Below are positions 16,301-23,948 of a stretch of 33,792 nucleotides of DNA, piece by piece. The translations under genes were made by a program, and so were the position numbers. The first letter of the stretch is position 1; each line of letters begins with the position of its first letter. The DNA comes from a virus. The notes under the pieces are model-generated. The model was not told the origin of the DNA, did no database searches, and saw only the letters and a program-made list of their open reading frames with translations. The stretch is from positions 1 to 33,792 of IMG/VR virus record IMGVR_UViG_3300037264_007278; one strand, written 5' to 3'.

Positions 16301-19300
16301 GTGGCCGTCGCAGCACAACATTGTGTGGAAGGCTATCCAAGAAGGTACGCCGCTGCCGACACCGAAGCCCACATTCGCGTTTAAGAAGTTTACGGACATG
16401 CTGCGAGGTGCCGGCATAAATGTAGAAAAGAACGGCCATCAATTACAGCTATCTCCGCTAACTAACGACCAGGTTTTGGCCATGTCCGCTGGGGAGTTGA
16501 AAAACCCAGGGCATCTCACCTACGCTAAGATAGACCCTAAGACTGGTGAGTTGAAACCGCGCCCTGGTGGTCTTTTCGACGAGAAACTCACAGGCGGTAT
16601 GGGTGGCACCAAGTGGTCACACATCAAATTGCCTGAACCTGTCCCTAACCCGGTCTTTGAGGGAGCTATACAGAAACTGACTGGGTTGAAGCAGTCTGAG
16701 TATGCTGCGTTGGCCACTGGGGAAAAAGCGCTGAATAAGGATGGCACACTTACGGAGTTAGGGACCAAGAACTCTCTCTCAGGGGGCGCAGCGATAAAGC
16801 ACCTGCTGGATAGAATCGATGTGTCAAAAGACCTAGCTGCGGCGGAGAAGTCACTTTCTACGATGCTGGTGCCGTCCTCACATTCATATAAGGCCACACC
16901 AAAGGTGGATGTCCTTGTGAAGAAGGTTAAGTATCTGCGGGCGTTGCAGGCTACTGGGGTTAGTCCTTCTGATGCGTACATCCTGCACAATGTGCCTGTA
17001 CTGCCACCTGCGTTGCGGACTCCGTCACTGCTGCCAAATGGGGCTGCGCGTTGGGAGGACGTGAACAAACTGTACAAGCAGCTTGGGGAACAAACTAGTC
17101 AGATGACGCCAGCGTTTATGGGTGCCTTGACAGAGGAAGGTAAGCGCAAGTTTAGGGCTAGTCTGTACGATGGTGTCTCGGCGCTCATGGGGCTGGGCTC
17201 TATAAAGAGAGATCAGAAAGACCGTGGGCTGTTGGAGCAGATCGCAGGCACTTCTCCTAAGAAGGGCTTTTTCCAAAAACAGCTATTGAACAGGCGGCAG
17301 GATTTGACGCTGAGGTCCACTATTGTGCCTGAGCCTGCTTTGGGCTTGGACGAAGTTGGCCTCCCTAGGGAGAAGGCTATTACGCTGTACAAGCCTTTTG
17401 TGATCAAGAAGCTGCAAGATATGGGAGCAGCTAGCCACCCGCTAGAGGCGCAGGATCTGATCAAGCAGAAGAGCCCTATGGTAATGTCCGCGCTCGAAGC
17501 GGTGGTGAAGGAACGCCCCGTACTACTCAAGCGAGACCCAGCTTTGCACAAGCACAGTGTGCAAGCTTTCAGGCCAGTGTTAGTACATGGTAAGGCTGTG
17601 CAGATACATCCGTTGGTTACTGGAGGCTTCTCCGCAGACTTCGACGGTGATACGATGACTGCATATGTGCCTATATCTCCAGAGGCCGTCCAAGAGGCTC
17701 AGAAGATGTTTCCGTCCAACAACCTTTACAACGAAGCTACTGGGAGGATGGTGCATATCCCGACGTTAGAGAGTGCGCTGGGGCTCTACAAACTGAGTCG
17801 ATCGGGGGAAGAGACCAAAAAGAAGTACGACACGCCCGGGGCGGCAATAGCAGCGGTGCAGGCTGGGGCTATTGGTGCCACTGATGTCGTGAGGATCGGA
17901 GGTGTCAAGACAACTCCGGGCAGAGTCTTACTGGCGTCAGCTCTACCAGAAAAGATGAGACCTCAGATCCTCACTAATCTTGGGAAGCATATAGATAAGA
18001 CTGTGCTAGCTGAGCTCTTTACAGAGGTGGCGAAGAATCACAAGGAGGACTATGGGTTAGTAGCCAACCGTCTGAAGGACTTGGGTAATGGTGCTTCTAG
18101 CGGGGCTATCCCTGTCATTGACTCTGGAGCTTCGGGGCCTGCTGTGATCGCAGCCGCTGAAGATCCTAAGAAACGACGTCAGTATGTACCTTTTCCAGTG
18201 CATACCTTAGGGCTCGCGGACTTTGAGCCTGACAGCCAGGTTCGAGAGAAGCATCTCCGGAGAGCGCAAGCCGACGTAAAAGCTCTGGAGAGGACCTCGC
18301 TCTCTAGGCCAGAGAAGGACCGAAGGTCTATCTTGGCGTGGGATAGAGCCACGAAAAATATGACTGACGAGCATATGCGGAAGATGGACAAGAGTCCTAC
18401 GAATCTAGCGATTATGGTCCAGGCTGGCGTAAAGCCAAGTGTCGATCAGTACAGACAGATGGTGCTGGCACCCATGATTATGGATGATGCGTCAGGAAAG
18501 CCAGTCAAGAATCCTGTGCGGGAGTCTTACTCTGAAGGGTTAGACGTTGCTGGCTATTGGACTCAGATGCACGGGGCGAGGAGCGGTACGATCAAGAAGG
18601 TCCAGGAAGTGCGCGATCCAGGCGTTCTTTCAAAGCAGCTCATGCAAACCGCTATTAGTATGGTGGTCTCTGCAGATGATTGTGGCACGGCGCGTGGTAT
18701 AGCAATGCCCCTTGGCAGCAAAGATCTACATGACAGGGTTTTAGCAGCAGACTTCAAAGCCCGTGGTGCGCATATCCCCAGGGGCACGATTGTTACGCCC
18801 AGCATCATCGACCAGATGCGGGTTGCTGATAAGGGTGCTACTGTCCTAGTGCGCTCAGCGTTAAAGTGTGAGCATGGTAAAGGCGTTTGCCAAAAGTGTG
18901 CTGGTGTGGGACCTACAGGGCAGCTGTATCCGATGGGGACCAATGTTGGTGTGCTAGCGGCACAGGCTTTGGGAGAGAGATCAGTGCAGCTAGCTATGAA
19001 GCAGTTTCATACTGGTGGTAGTAGAGCCGCTGGCGGGGCTCATCTGTTAAGCAACTTTAGTCGTATTGAGCAGCTCACTAAGTTGCCGGACAAGCAAACT
19101 GCAAATGACGCTGTGTTGTCCATGCGCACCGGTAAGGTAGAGAAGGTTGAGGAAGACCCAACAGGCGTTAAGGTATGGGTCGGGGGTAAAGTACACCATG
19201 TTGGGAAGGACCGAACGGGTATGTGGTTGAGCAAAGATCTGCCCCATGCTCGAACTCAAGCTGGTTATAAATCATGGCAACCCCCGAAGGTAGGGCAACA

Positions 19301-19853
19301 TATAGAAGCTGGAGAGTTACTCTCGGACCCCAATAGGACTGTCATAAACCCACATGACTTGTACCGGGCCACGGGTAATATGGAGAAGGTGCAGAACTTT
19401 CTGACTGATGAGCTCCATGGAATTTATAAACAGGAGGGTGTGCGCCGCCAACACGTAGAGATGATGGTGCACTCTATGGGGCAGATGACTAAGGTGCAGG
19501 ACCCTGGTGACGCTATAGGAGTGCTAAGGGGCGACTTTCAAAATGCCTCTAAGGTGCGCTCGCTTAACAAGCAGCTTCTAAAGAGTGGATTACAGCCTAT
19601 CCTGCACTCGCCCGTACTCAAGGGCGTGAATGTGCTGCCGGTGCAGATGCAGGAAGATTGGATAGCTAAGTTGATGCATGAAAGACTGACGAGTAGCTTA
19701 TTGGAGTCTGTTGCTACAGGCGCTGTCAGTAATCTACACGGCATTCACCCAATACCAGGATTGGCCTATGGTGCAGAATTTGGTTTAACAAGAGCAGACC
19801 GACTTAAGCCTGGTCTTGGCCACCTAAGAGATGTGCCGGGGCACTACTACTAA
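13392..19853 (+). CDS. single-chain beta-beta' multisubunit-type RNA polymerase
   Basis: 2153 residues carrying a whole RNA polymerase core. Beta landmarks in order: LPLVTNRHSYIIGGQ near 92; LGFLDPIRTPENENTG near 384-400 (bacterial GRICPIETPEGPN); GYNFEDGVVIS with E641/D642; GDKIAGRVGNKG with K778 and K786; GVPGRMNTGQILE near 815-828; and the C-terminal LREMQTWKSEG near 950-960. After a linker of about 60 residues come beta' landmarks: GLFDEKL near 1060, HNVPVLPPALR near 1200, R1381 of KRDPALHK, metal triad D1416/D1418/D1420 in SADFDGD, bridge helix HGARSGTIKK near 1725-1750, zinc site C1764/C1826/C1833/C1836, trigger helix with Q1866, M1869, K1870, H1873, and the clamp end LHGIHPIPG. The N-terminal beta' zinc ribbon is absent. 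No good ribosome site precedes ATG 13392. No sigma, alpha or omega gene is visible. Confidence 0.95.
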   Translation: MAYLDYNKANSELKERTLAGIREHFPMTGSSQKIELQGLEVAVDAKHADDIQGQQEAKTTGKTWSAPVYGDLVLKDAAGGVVQRKRVRLADLPLVTNRHSYIIGGQEWQVDSQWQLMPGVYTRRKNNGMLEARFTVPDAKEFNVSFDPATKEFMLTRGKSGKIPVYPLMKSLGVDDATLENTWGKEILAANKTARGVGSALDKFYRSDKKVPPATKEEAETYFLKKMQEARLRPEATQATLGKAFENVTGDTFTRATKRILQVHGGASEDDRDSLEFKDLRTIGDYIHDRLLGHAVRSSIRGKVLRKVNHATDIRDVVKFDMFNDPVRKSFSDNPLARIAEQVNPVEMLASSMQTSIVGPGGVQNAEAINKMIGTKLVNPSHLGFLDPIRTPENENTGISLRMPVGVTKVGKEPRVKAYSMRSGEIELVNPRTFAKATVALPDQVEWGKNGKPSFIGSSVKASLPGNELGTTKSKEVDYVLPNPSQLFNYTTNLIPFLSSNSGNRATYAGQHIEQAISLKDREVPLVQVSTGGAVDGHSWENVLGKYTSHVAPVAGKVVGVNKQAIMVRSSTGEEHKVSLYNNFPLNDRKSLLHSTPTVKVGDAVSKGQHIADTNYTSGGTLALGTNLRVGYIPYKGYNFEDGVVISQSAAKKLSSEHLYKPATTLTESAVRDAKKFQMQHPEAFKKDQYAKLGADGVVQVGQKVLPGDPLVLAMQPYQLRGRMGLDPLRRVMSGIHSDTSLRWESDYPGEVVGVHTKKDGEVTVHVRTVEPMQIGDKIAGRVGNKGIVTLIVDDDKMPHTRDGKHIEVALSPSGVPGRMNTGQILETAAAKVAEKTGKPYMAQSFSKDSALNSVKRALKAHGLTDQEELFDPTTGVAIGKALVGPQYMLKLVHQVDKKISARSGMVGAEGHPEGYDSNLMPAGGGGAGGKTLSHLGVYSLLAHGARANLREMQTWKSEGPDPQTNEGKKWPSQHNIVWKAIQEGTPLPTPKPTFAFKKFTDMLRGAGINVEKNGHQLQLSPLTNDQVLAMSAGELKNPGHLTYAKIDPKTGELKPRPGGLFDEKLTGGMGGTKWSHIKLPEPVPNPVFEGAIQKLTGLKQSEYAALATGEKALNKDGTLTELGTKNSLSGGAAIKHLLDRIDVSKDLAAAEKSLSTMLVPSSHSYKATPKVDVLVKKVKYLRALQATGVSPSDAYILHNVPVLPPALRTPSLLPNGAARWEDVNKLYKQLGEQTSQMTPAFMGALTEEGKRKFRASLYDGVSALMGLGSIKRDQKDRGLLEQIAGTSPKKGFFQKQLLNRRQDLTLRSTIVPEPALGLDEVGLPREKAITLYKPFVIKKLQDMGAASHPLEAQDLIKQKSPMVMSALEAVVKERPVLLKRDPALHKHSVQAFRPVLVHGKAVQIHPLVTGGFSADFDGDTMTAYVPISPEAVQEAQKMFPSNNLYNEATGRMVHIPTLESALGLYKLSRSGEETKKKYDTPGAAIAAVQAGAIGATDVVRIGGVKTTPGRVLLASALPEKMRPQILTNLGKHIDKTVLAELFTEVAKNHKEDYGLVANRLKDLGNGASSGAIPVIDSGASGPAVIAAAEDPKKRRQYVPFPVHTLGLADFEPDSQVREKHLRRAQADVKALERTSLSRPEKDRRSILAWDRATKNMTDEHMRKMDKSPTNLAIMVQAGVKPSVDQYRQMVLAPMIMDDASGKPVKNPVRESYSEGLDVAGYWTQMHGARSGTIKKVQEVRDPGVLSKQLMQTAISMVVSADDCGTARGIAMPLGSKDLHDRVLAADFKARGAHIPRGTIVTPSIIDQMRVADKGATVLVRSALKCEHGKGVCQKCAGVGPTGQLYPMGTNVGVLAAQALGERSVQLAMKQFHTGGSRAAGGAHLLSNFSRIEQLTKLPDKQTANDAVLSMRTGKVEKVEEDPTGVKVWVGGKVHHVGKDRTGMWLSKDLPHARTQAGYKSWQPPKVGQHIEAGELLSDPNRTVINPHDLYRATGNMEKVQNFLTDELHGIYKQEGVRRQHVEMMVHSMGQMTKVQDPGDAIGVLRGDFQNASKVRSLNKQLLKSGLQPILHSPVLKGVNVLPVQMQEDWIAKLMHERLTSSLLESVATGAVSNLHGIHPIPGLAYGAEFGLTRADRLKPGLGHLRDVPGHYY

Positions 19854-21118
19854 TGCCTTTGAAGGGTCTTAATACCGGGGCACAGCAAGATCCACTGCAG
19901 AGGTCTGCGTTCCGCACTTCTTGGACTCAGCCAGAGGGAGGAACGCCGGCACACATACTCGAGGGGGTAATAGTAGATATAAACCTTGTCAATTGGACAG
20001 TGGACTTTGCCTCAAAGTACGACCAGCGCTCTTACTTGAACGTCCAGATTTCTAGCCCGTACATGCACTATAATAACGGTGAGGGCTTCTACGTGATGCC
20101 TGACATTGGGGCTAAGTGCTACCTGTGTTTACCAAGTGATGGTCCTCCGCCGTTCATACTTGGGTTTATTATGCCTATGGAGGCTGTGCCCCAAGCTGGC
20201 ACGGATGATGCCCCAGAGGGTACTGTCTCTGACAAAGGTGGTGTTACACAAGCAGCGGGGGATGCTTCATTCGCTGGTGGGCGCTTTAGAGCTAAGCCTG
20301 GGGATATGGTCTTGCGCAGTCGTGACGGTAGCTTTGTAGTTCTCCATAAGGGTGGCGTGCTGCAAATCGGGTCGAGTGAGTTGGCCCAACGTATCTACAT
20401 CCCCCTCATGAACCTGATCACGGACATCTCGCAGAACTACCGGCACCATAACGCTGGTGGTTCTATGAACTGGTTTGTGAACTCAGGCGAGTCCGAGGAG
20501 AATCCTTCTACTGTGTGGCGGCACACATTCCGTCTCTTGGCTAATGACGAGAAGGCTACTGTGCGTGTCGCATTCGGGAAACTTAGCGATGTAGTTGTGG
20601 AGACCGACAGTGAGATACTATCAGATCTGAGCCAACTGGGGATTGGTACTACAGATCCTACGGTCTGTGAGGTAGTCATTGCTCCTGATGGCTTTGATGC
20701 TGATAGTGGGGACCGCCAAAGTGACGTGACTAAGAAGACGGTGCTGCGCTACTTTGTGGATAAGGCTGGCGGGGTTATGCTTCGTGCTACCGGCAGTCTT
20801 TATTGCCGCGTTGACAAGAAGCTTCGTGTGCGGGTTCGTGACGACATAGAGCTTCTTGGCAAGAAAGACCTACGTGTTGAGGTGGAGGGGATAGGTAGAA
20901 TACAGGCGGGGGCTAGTCTAGACGTGTCGGCTGGTGTGCTCAGGCTCAACGGTGGCAGCAAACCAGTTGCACACGTGGGCTCGCAATTGAAGATAGTCAC
21001 CATAGCGCCTATCCCGATTACAGTAGTTGTCGGTGGGGTTCCTTCTCCCGGTGTTATCGCGATAGGTGCTGTGTTTACGGGTATGGTCGTAACAGGTAAC
21101 CCAACAATCTTGGTCTAA
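19853..21118 (+). CDS. baseplate central spike-like protein
   Basis: 421 residues, starting inside the polymerase stop as TAATG. The N-terminal ~120 residues are an OB-fold-like domain (IVDINLVNWTVDFASKY, YLNVQISSPYMHYNNGEGF, MPDIGAKCYLCLPSDG), as in gpV/gp5-type spikes of contractile tails. Next come VLRSRDGSFVVLHKGGVLQIG and beta-rich repeats (LRVRVRDDIELLGKKDLRVEVEG), typical of a beta-helical trunk. The end, GGSKPVAHVGSQLKI followed by a short hydrophobic strand, resembles spike tips. It should form the membrane-piercing needle of the tail. No lysozyme domain is present. The contractile tail type is inferred from this gene alone. Confidence 0.68.
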   Translation: MPLKGLNTGAQQDPLQRSAFRTSWTQPEGGTPAHILEGVIVDINLVNWTVDFASKYDQRSYLNVQISSPYMHYNNGEGFYVMPDIGAKCYLCLPSDGPPPFILGFIMPMEAVPQAGTDDAPEGTVSDKGGVTQAAGDASFAGGRFRAKPGDMVLRSRDGSFVVLHKGGVLQIGSSELAQRIYIPLMNLITDISQNYRHHNAGGSMNWFVNSGESEENPSTVWRHTFRLLANDEKATVRVAFGKLSDVVVETDSEILSDLSQLGIGTTDPTVCEVVIAPDGFDADSGDRQSDVTKKTVLRYFVDKAGGVMLRATGSLYCRVDKKLRVRVRDDIELLGKKDLRVEVEGIGRIQAGASLDVSAGVLRLNGGSKPVAHVGSQLKIVTIAPIPITVVVGGVPSPGVIAIGAVFTGMVVTGNPTILV

Positions 21119-21769
21119 ATGGCACTCGTAACTGAAGTAGGCGGAGGCACACTCGGAAGTTTCAATGTTGGGCTATCAGCCTCATTGGGGTTTCTATTCC
21201 CACTAAGTGCCCAGGTAGATGCCTTGCTCGGGGTAGCACTCGGCCCGCTGCAGGTAGACTTAGGGATACAGCTGAATGCTGCTTTAGCGTTGCAGGCAAC
21301 ACTAGTCTTGGAGATAAGCGACCCACTTGCGGCCCTGAGATTGGCTATTGCTGCAGCTGCGCAATTGCAGGCTGCTCTTACTGCTGCGTTAACCCTGCCA
21401 CCTGTACAGCTCTCTTTGTCAGCAGAGCTCTCTGCAGCGGCTGCTCTGGCTGGGGCCCTTACGGCGAGGATAGGAGGTCTGAAACTTCTTATTGCCGCAG
21501 CTCTGCAGGTGAAGATCCCGGCCATAAAACTGGCCAGTGACCTGGCTTTAGCTGCCAGTGCCGGTCCGGCCATAATACTTTCGTTTGACGGGATCGCGGA
21601 CGGGACCAACCTTGCTCAGATAGGCGGCCAGATCCAGTCGAAGTTCTCAAGTGGTGTATCGTTCGGCCCTGATTCCATAGGTCCAGCGACTCCCGTGTCT
21701 GGTGTTATTATAGTCACTGCCGGCGCTTCGGTTTTTGCCTCGTTGGGGGCCATACTTACGGTACAGTAG
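21119..21769 (+). CDS. Ala/Leu-rich repetitive protein next to spike
   Basis: 216 residues starting directly after the spike stop. Residues about 35-160 are nearly all Ala, Leu, Val, Gln and Ile with repeating LxAALxLxA patterns (AQLQAALTAALTLP, AELSAAAALAGALTA). It has almost no charge, so it could be a membrane-active or tightly packed helical or beta stack. The final third (SFDGIADGTNLAQIGG to the hydrophobic end) is more ordinary. The position suggests a tail or baseplate role. I do not recognise a family. Confidence 0.65.
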   Translation: MALVTEVGGGTLGSFNVGLSASLGFLFPLSAQVDALLGVALGPLQVDLGIQLNAALALQATLVLEISDPLAALRLAIAAAAQLQAALTAALTLPPVQLSLSAELSAAAALAGALTARIGGLKLLIAAALQVKIPAIKLASDLALAASAGPAIILSFDGIADGTNLAQIGGQIQSKFSSGVSFGPDSIGPATPVSGVIIVTAGASVFASLGAILTVQ

Positions 21770-21777
21770 GAGCAACC

Positions 21778-23910
21778 ATGAACCTATTCATAGAGCCAGT
21801 TACATTCGAGAAGTCAGCAGCCGAGACCACCCTCTCTGAGGACCCCAATGCTTGGCCACACGAGGCATTGCAGGAGCTGTACAAGCAGGTGCCCTACATC
21901 GCTGATTTTTCACCGCATGTGAGTATGGATAAGGTTGATGGGGAGCGAGGCTATGGGTTTGGCTACATCGAAGTGATGAACCAAACGGAAGCTCAGACTG
22001 GTGAAGACCCAGCTGCTATGCAGGCAGCAGGGATTCGACAAGTGCGCATCCCGGTGGTTATCAAGGATGGCAAGCTCCAACCTTTTGACCTTCTAGTTAC
22101 GGCTGACTCTAAGGTACTGCCACTGACCGAAGCTCGGTTACGCTCCGCTATTTTCAGACCACAAGCTTTTGACGTCACCAGTAGGACACCTGGGGATCAA
22201 AGCATGATCGGGCAGCTGTACCCACCATACAGGCAGAACTACGGATTTGGGGGTGGCGGTATCGCCATGCATGCGGGGATGGGCAAGGAGTCCAGTGCTC
22301 TTGAGGAGTACTTGAGCAAAGAGGAAAAGACTGCGTCTGCCCTAGACGAGTACGCAGCAGCCAACGTTAAACATGGGCGGTTGGGCAAAGTGATGTATTC
22401 TGGCGATGCCTGTTCAGGGGCGTTAGATGCTTTTATCACTAAGCATGCTGGGGTAGGTAGCTTACTCCAGGCAATTGCTCCCACTATTAGTGCTACTGAC
22501 CAAGCAGCATTTGCAGACTTCGTTGCAGATCAATCTGTGCAGTCGTTACTCCACAAAAACGCCGCAGCTGTGACTCCAGCCGTGCAGTGCATTCTCAGTG
22601 TTGAGCCAGAAAGTAAAGAGAAACGGGCTTCTGCTCTGCTGGGGTTAATTGCGCCGACGGTAGTGCAGGTTGTCCGGCATGACGACGGATATCGGGTGAA
22701 GACTGCCAGCCACCTGTACTGGGATCCAAGCATAGAGCTCGTGGATAGGGGTGCAGTCATACAGAGATTCGGCACCAAGGTAGCCTTGGCAGCAGATTTG
22801 AACGGCGCGGTAACTTTGGCAGAGGGCGTAGACAGCACGACAGCGGCAGAAGCTCCAAAAGCAACTCCGGTTGCGGAGCCTGGTGTATACAAGGTGCATA
22901 CAGAAGCAGGTAAAGAGCTGATAGGCACAGTTATCCCCAACCTACTGGATGTCGATGGTACGGTACTGCCATTGGCTTTGTTTACTAACGGGTCTCAGTC
23001 GGCGATTCAGACTGATATCTTAGGTGCCCCCACGGAAACTTCAGGGGTAACCCTCCCGGTCAGTCTTCCTGCTGGCCGAGGGTTCTTCTTTCATGTGGCT
23101 GGCGACGTGGCTGTAGCTACCGTCCCTTTGACTATCAGAGGTTCCTTCGGGAGCACTGAGGGGCCTGTTACGTATGAGGCTGAAACTTTTGACGGGCGGC
23201 CTGTGCAGATTTCCGCACAACCCAATCTGCAGACTGTGGCTGGGGTTGACGGGAAGATGCTGGTGCCTGAGGATTGGCAGTGGTCTTCGATGGGTGGTGA
23301 GGAGGGGGTTGCGTTAAACAGTGTGGAGGAGCCAGCAAATATGGTTGAGAAGGCAGCTCAGGTTGAGATCCTTTCGGGTGGTGGTGCCTTCTCTTTTCGT
23401 GGGCCACCTGTAGATAAATTGGCCTACGACCAGCGGGAATTTCTCAGTTTGGATGCTGCTATGTTCCTTCTGGCCGGACTGGGTGTTGAGCAGGGTCACG
23501 GCGCTGAGAAGTTAGCTGTAGCTATGGCAGGCAGAGCTCCGGAGAGAGTTAGCTGCGGTAGGGAGATCACTTTGGCGGACCAGCAGAAGTCGGCTGCGGT
23601 ACAACGTGCCGAAGAGCGCCTGAGGGAGTTTCCGTCCCTGCGTCGGAATCTGTGGAAGGAGGCAGCTGTAGTTACGGATCCTATGGCTGTGGACACGGTG
23701 TTGTCTCTAGGCTTCCTGACACCGGATAACCTATTGACCTTCATAGGGTATTTGCCAACTATAGAAGAGTCACAACATCGTATGTGTGACCTGTTGCTGG
23801 CCGTGCGCTTGGGGCAATCCGACATTCCGCAGACGGCTTTGGAGAAAGCGGTCCGGAGCACGGAAGAAGTATTGGAGGGCCTGAAGGCTCTTGCCTTTCA
23901 GGCTAACTGA
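21778..23910 (+). CDS. large virion structural-type protein
   Basis: 710 residues; ATG 21778 has AGGAG about 7 bases upstream. The N-terminal ~130 residues form a conserved-looking domain (WPHEALQELYKQVPYIADF, GYGFGYIEVMNQ, RQVRIPVVIKDGKLQPFDLLV). A Gly-rich stretch (YGFGGGGIAMHAG) leads to two EYLS-type peptides (ALEEYLSKEEK and ALDEYAAAN) near residues 172-195, similar to the N-termini of two other proteins in this window. A beta-rich middle (about 270-540) and a helical end (about 570-710) follow. No enzyme motif is seen. Probably a major tail, baseplate or internal virion protein by length and place. Confidence 0.66.
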   Translation: MNLFIEPVTFEKSAAETTLSEDPNAWPHEALQELYKQVPYIADFSPHVSMDKVDGERGYGFGYIEVMNQTEAQTGEDPAAMQAAGIRQVRIPVVIKDGKLQPFDLLVTADSKVLPLTEARLRSAIFRPQAFDVTSRTPGDQSMIGQLYPPYRQNYGFGGGGIAMHAGMGKESSALEEYLSKEEKTASALDEYAAANVKHGRLGKVMYSGDACSGALDAFITKHAGVGSLLQAIAPTISATDQAAFADFVADQSVQSLLHKNAAAVTPAVQCILSVEPESKEKRASALLGLIAPTVVQVVRHDDGYRVKTASHLYWDPSIELVDRGAVIQRFGTKVALAADLNGAVTLAEGVDSTTAAEAPKATPVAEPGVYKVHTEAGKELIGTVIPNLLDVDGTVLPLALFTNGSQSAIQTDILGAPTETSGVTLPVSLPAGRGFFFHVAGDVAVATVPLTIRGSFGSTEGPVTYEAETFDGRPVQISAQPNLQTVAGVDGKMLVPEDWQWSSMGGEEGVALNSVEEPANMVEKAAQVEILSGGGAFSFRGPPVDKLAYDQREFLSLDAAMFLLAGLGVEQGHGAEKLAVAMAGRAPERVSCGREITLADQQKSAAVQRAEERLREFPSLRRNLWKEAAVVTDPMAVDTVLSLGFLTPDNLLTFIGYLPTIEESQHRMCDLLLAVRLGQSDIPQTALEKAVRSTEEVLEGLKALAFQAN

Positions 23911-23918
23911 GTTGACCC

Positions 23919-23935
23919 GCCGCCCTAGGTGCGGC
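23919..23935 (+). other. short hairpin between structural genes
   Basis: GCCGC and GCGGC form a 5-bp stem around a 7-base loop that itself contains CCTAGG. It sits in the 38-bp gap before the next gene and is followed by CTTTC rather than a long T run. It could be a weak terminator, an RNA-processing or stability hairpin, or nothing. Confidence 0.35.
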
Positions 23936-23948
23936 AGTCTTTCAAAAG

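Noticed and set aside
16520-17077. 185-aa leftward frame inside the RNA polymerase gene
   Set aside because: It lies wholly opposite strongly conserved RNA polymerase sequence and has no protein-like motif or ribosome site.
21115-21609. 164-aa leftward frame opposite the Ala/Leu-rich gene
   Set aside because: Low-complexity Ala codons give an open antisense frame; the plus-strand gene joins its neighbour with no gap.
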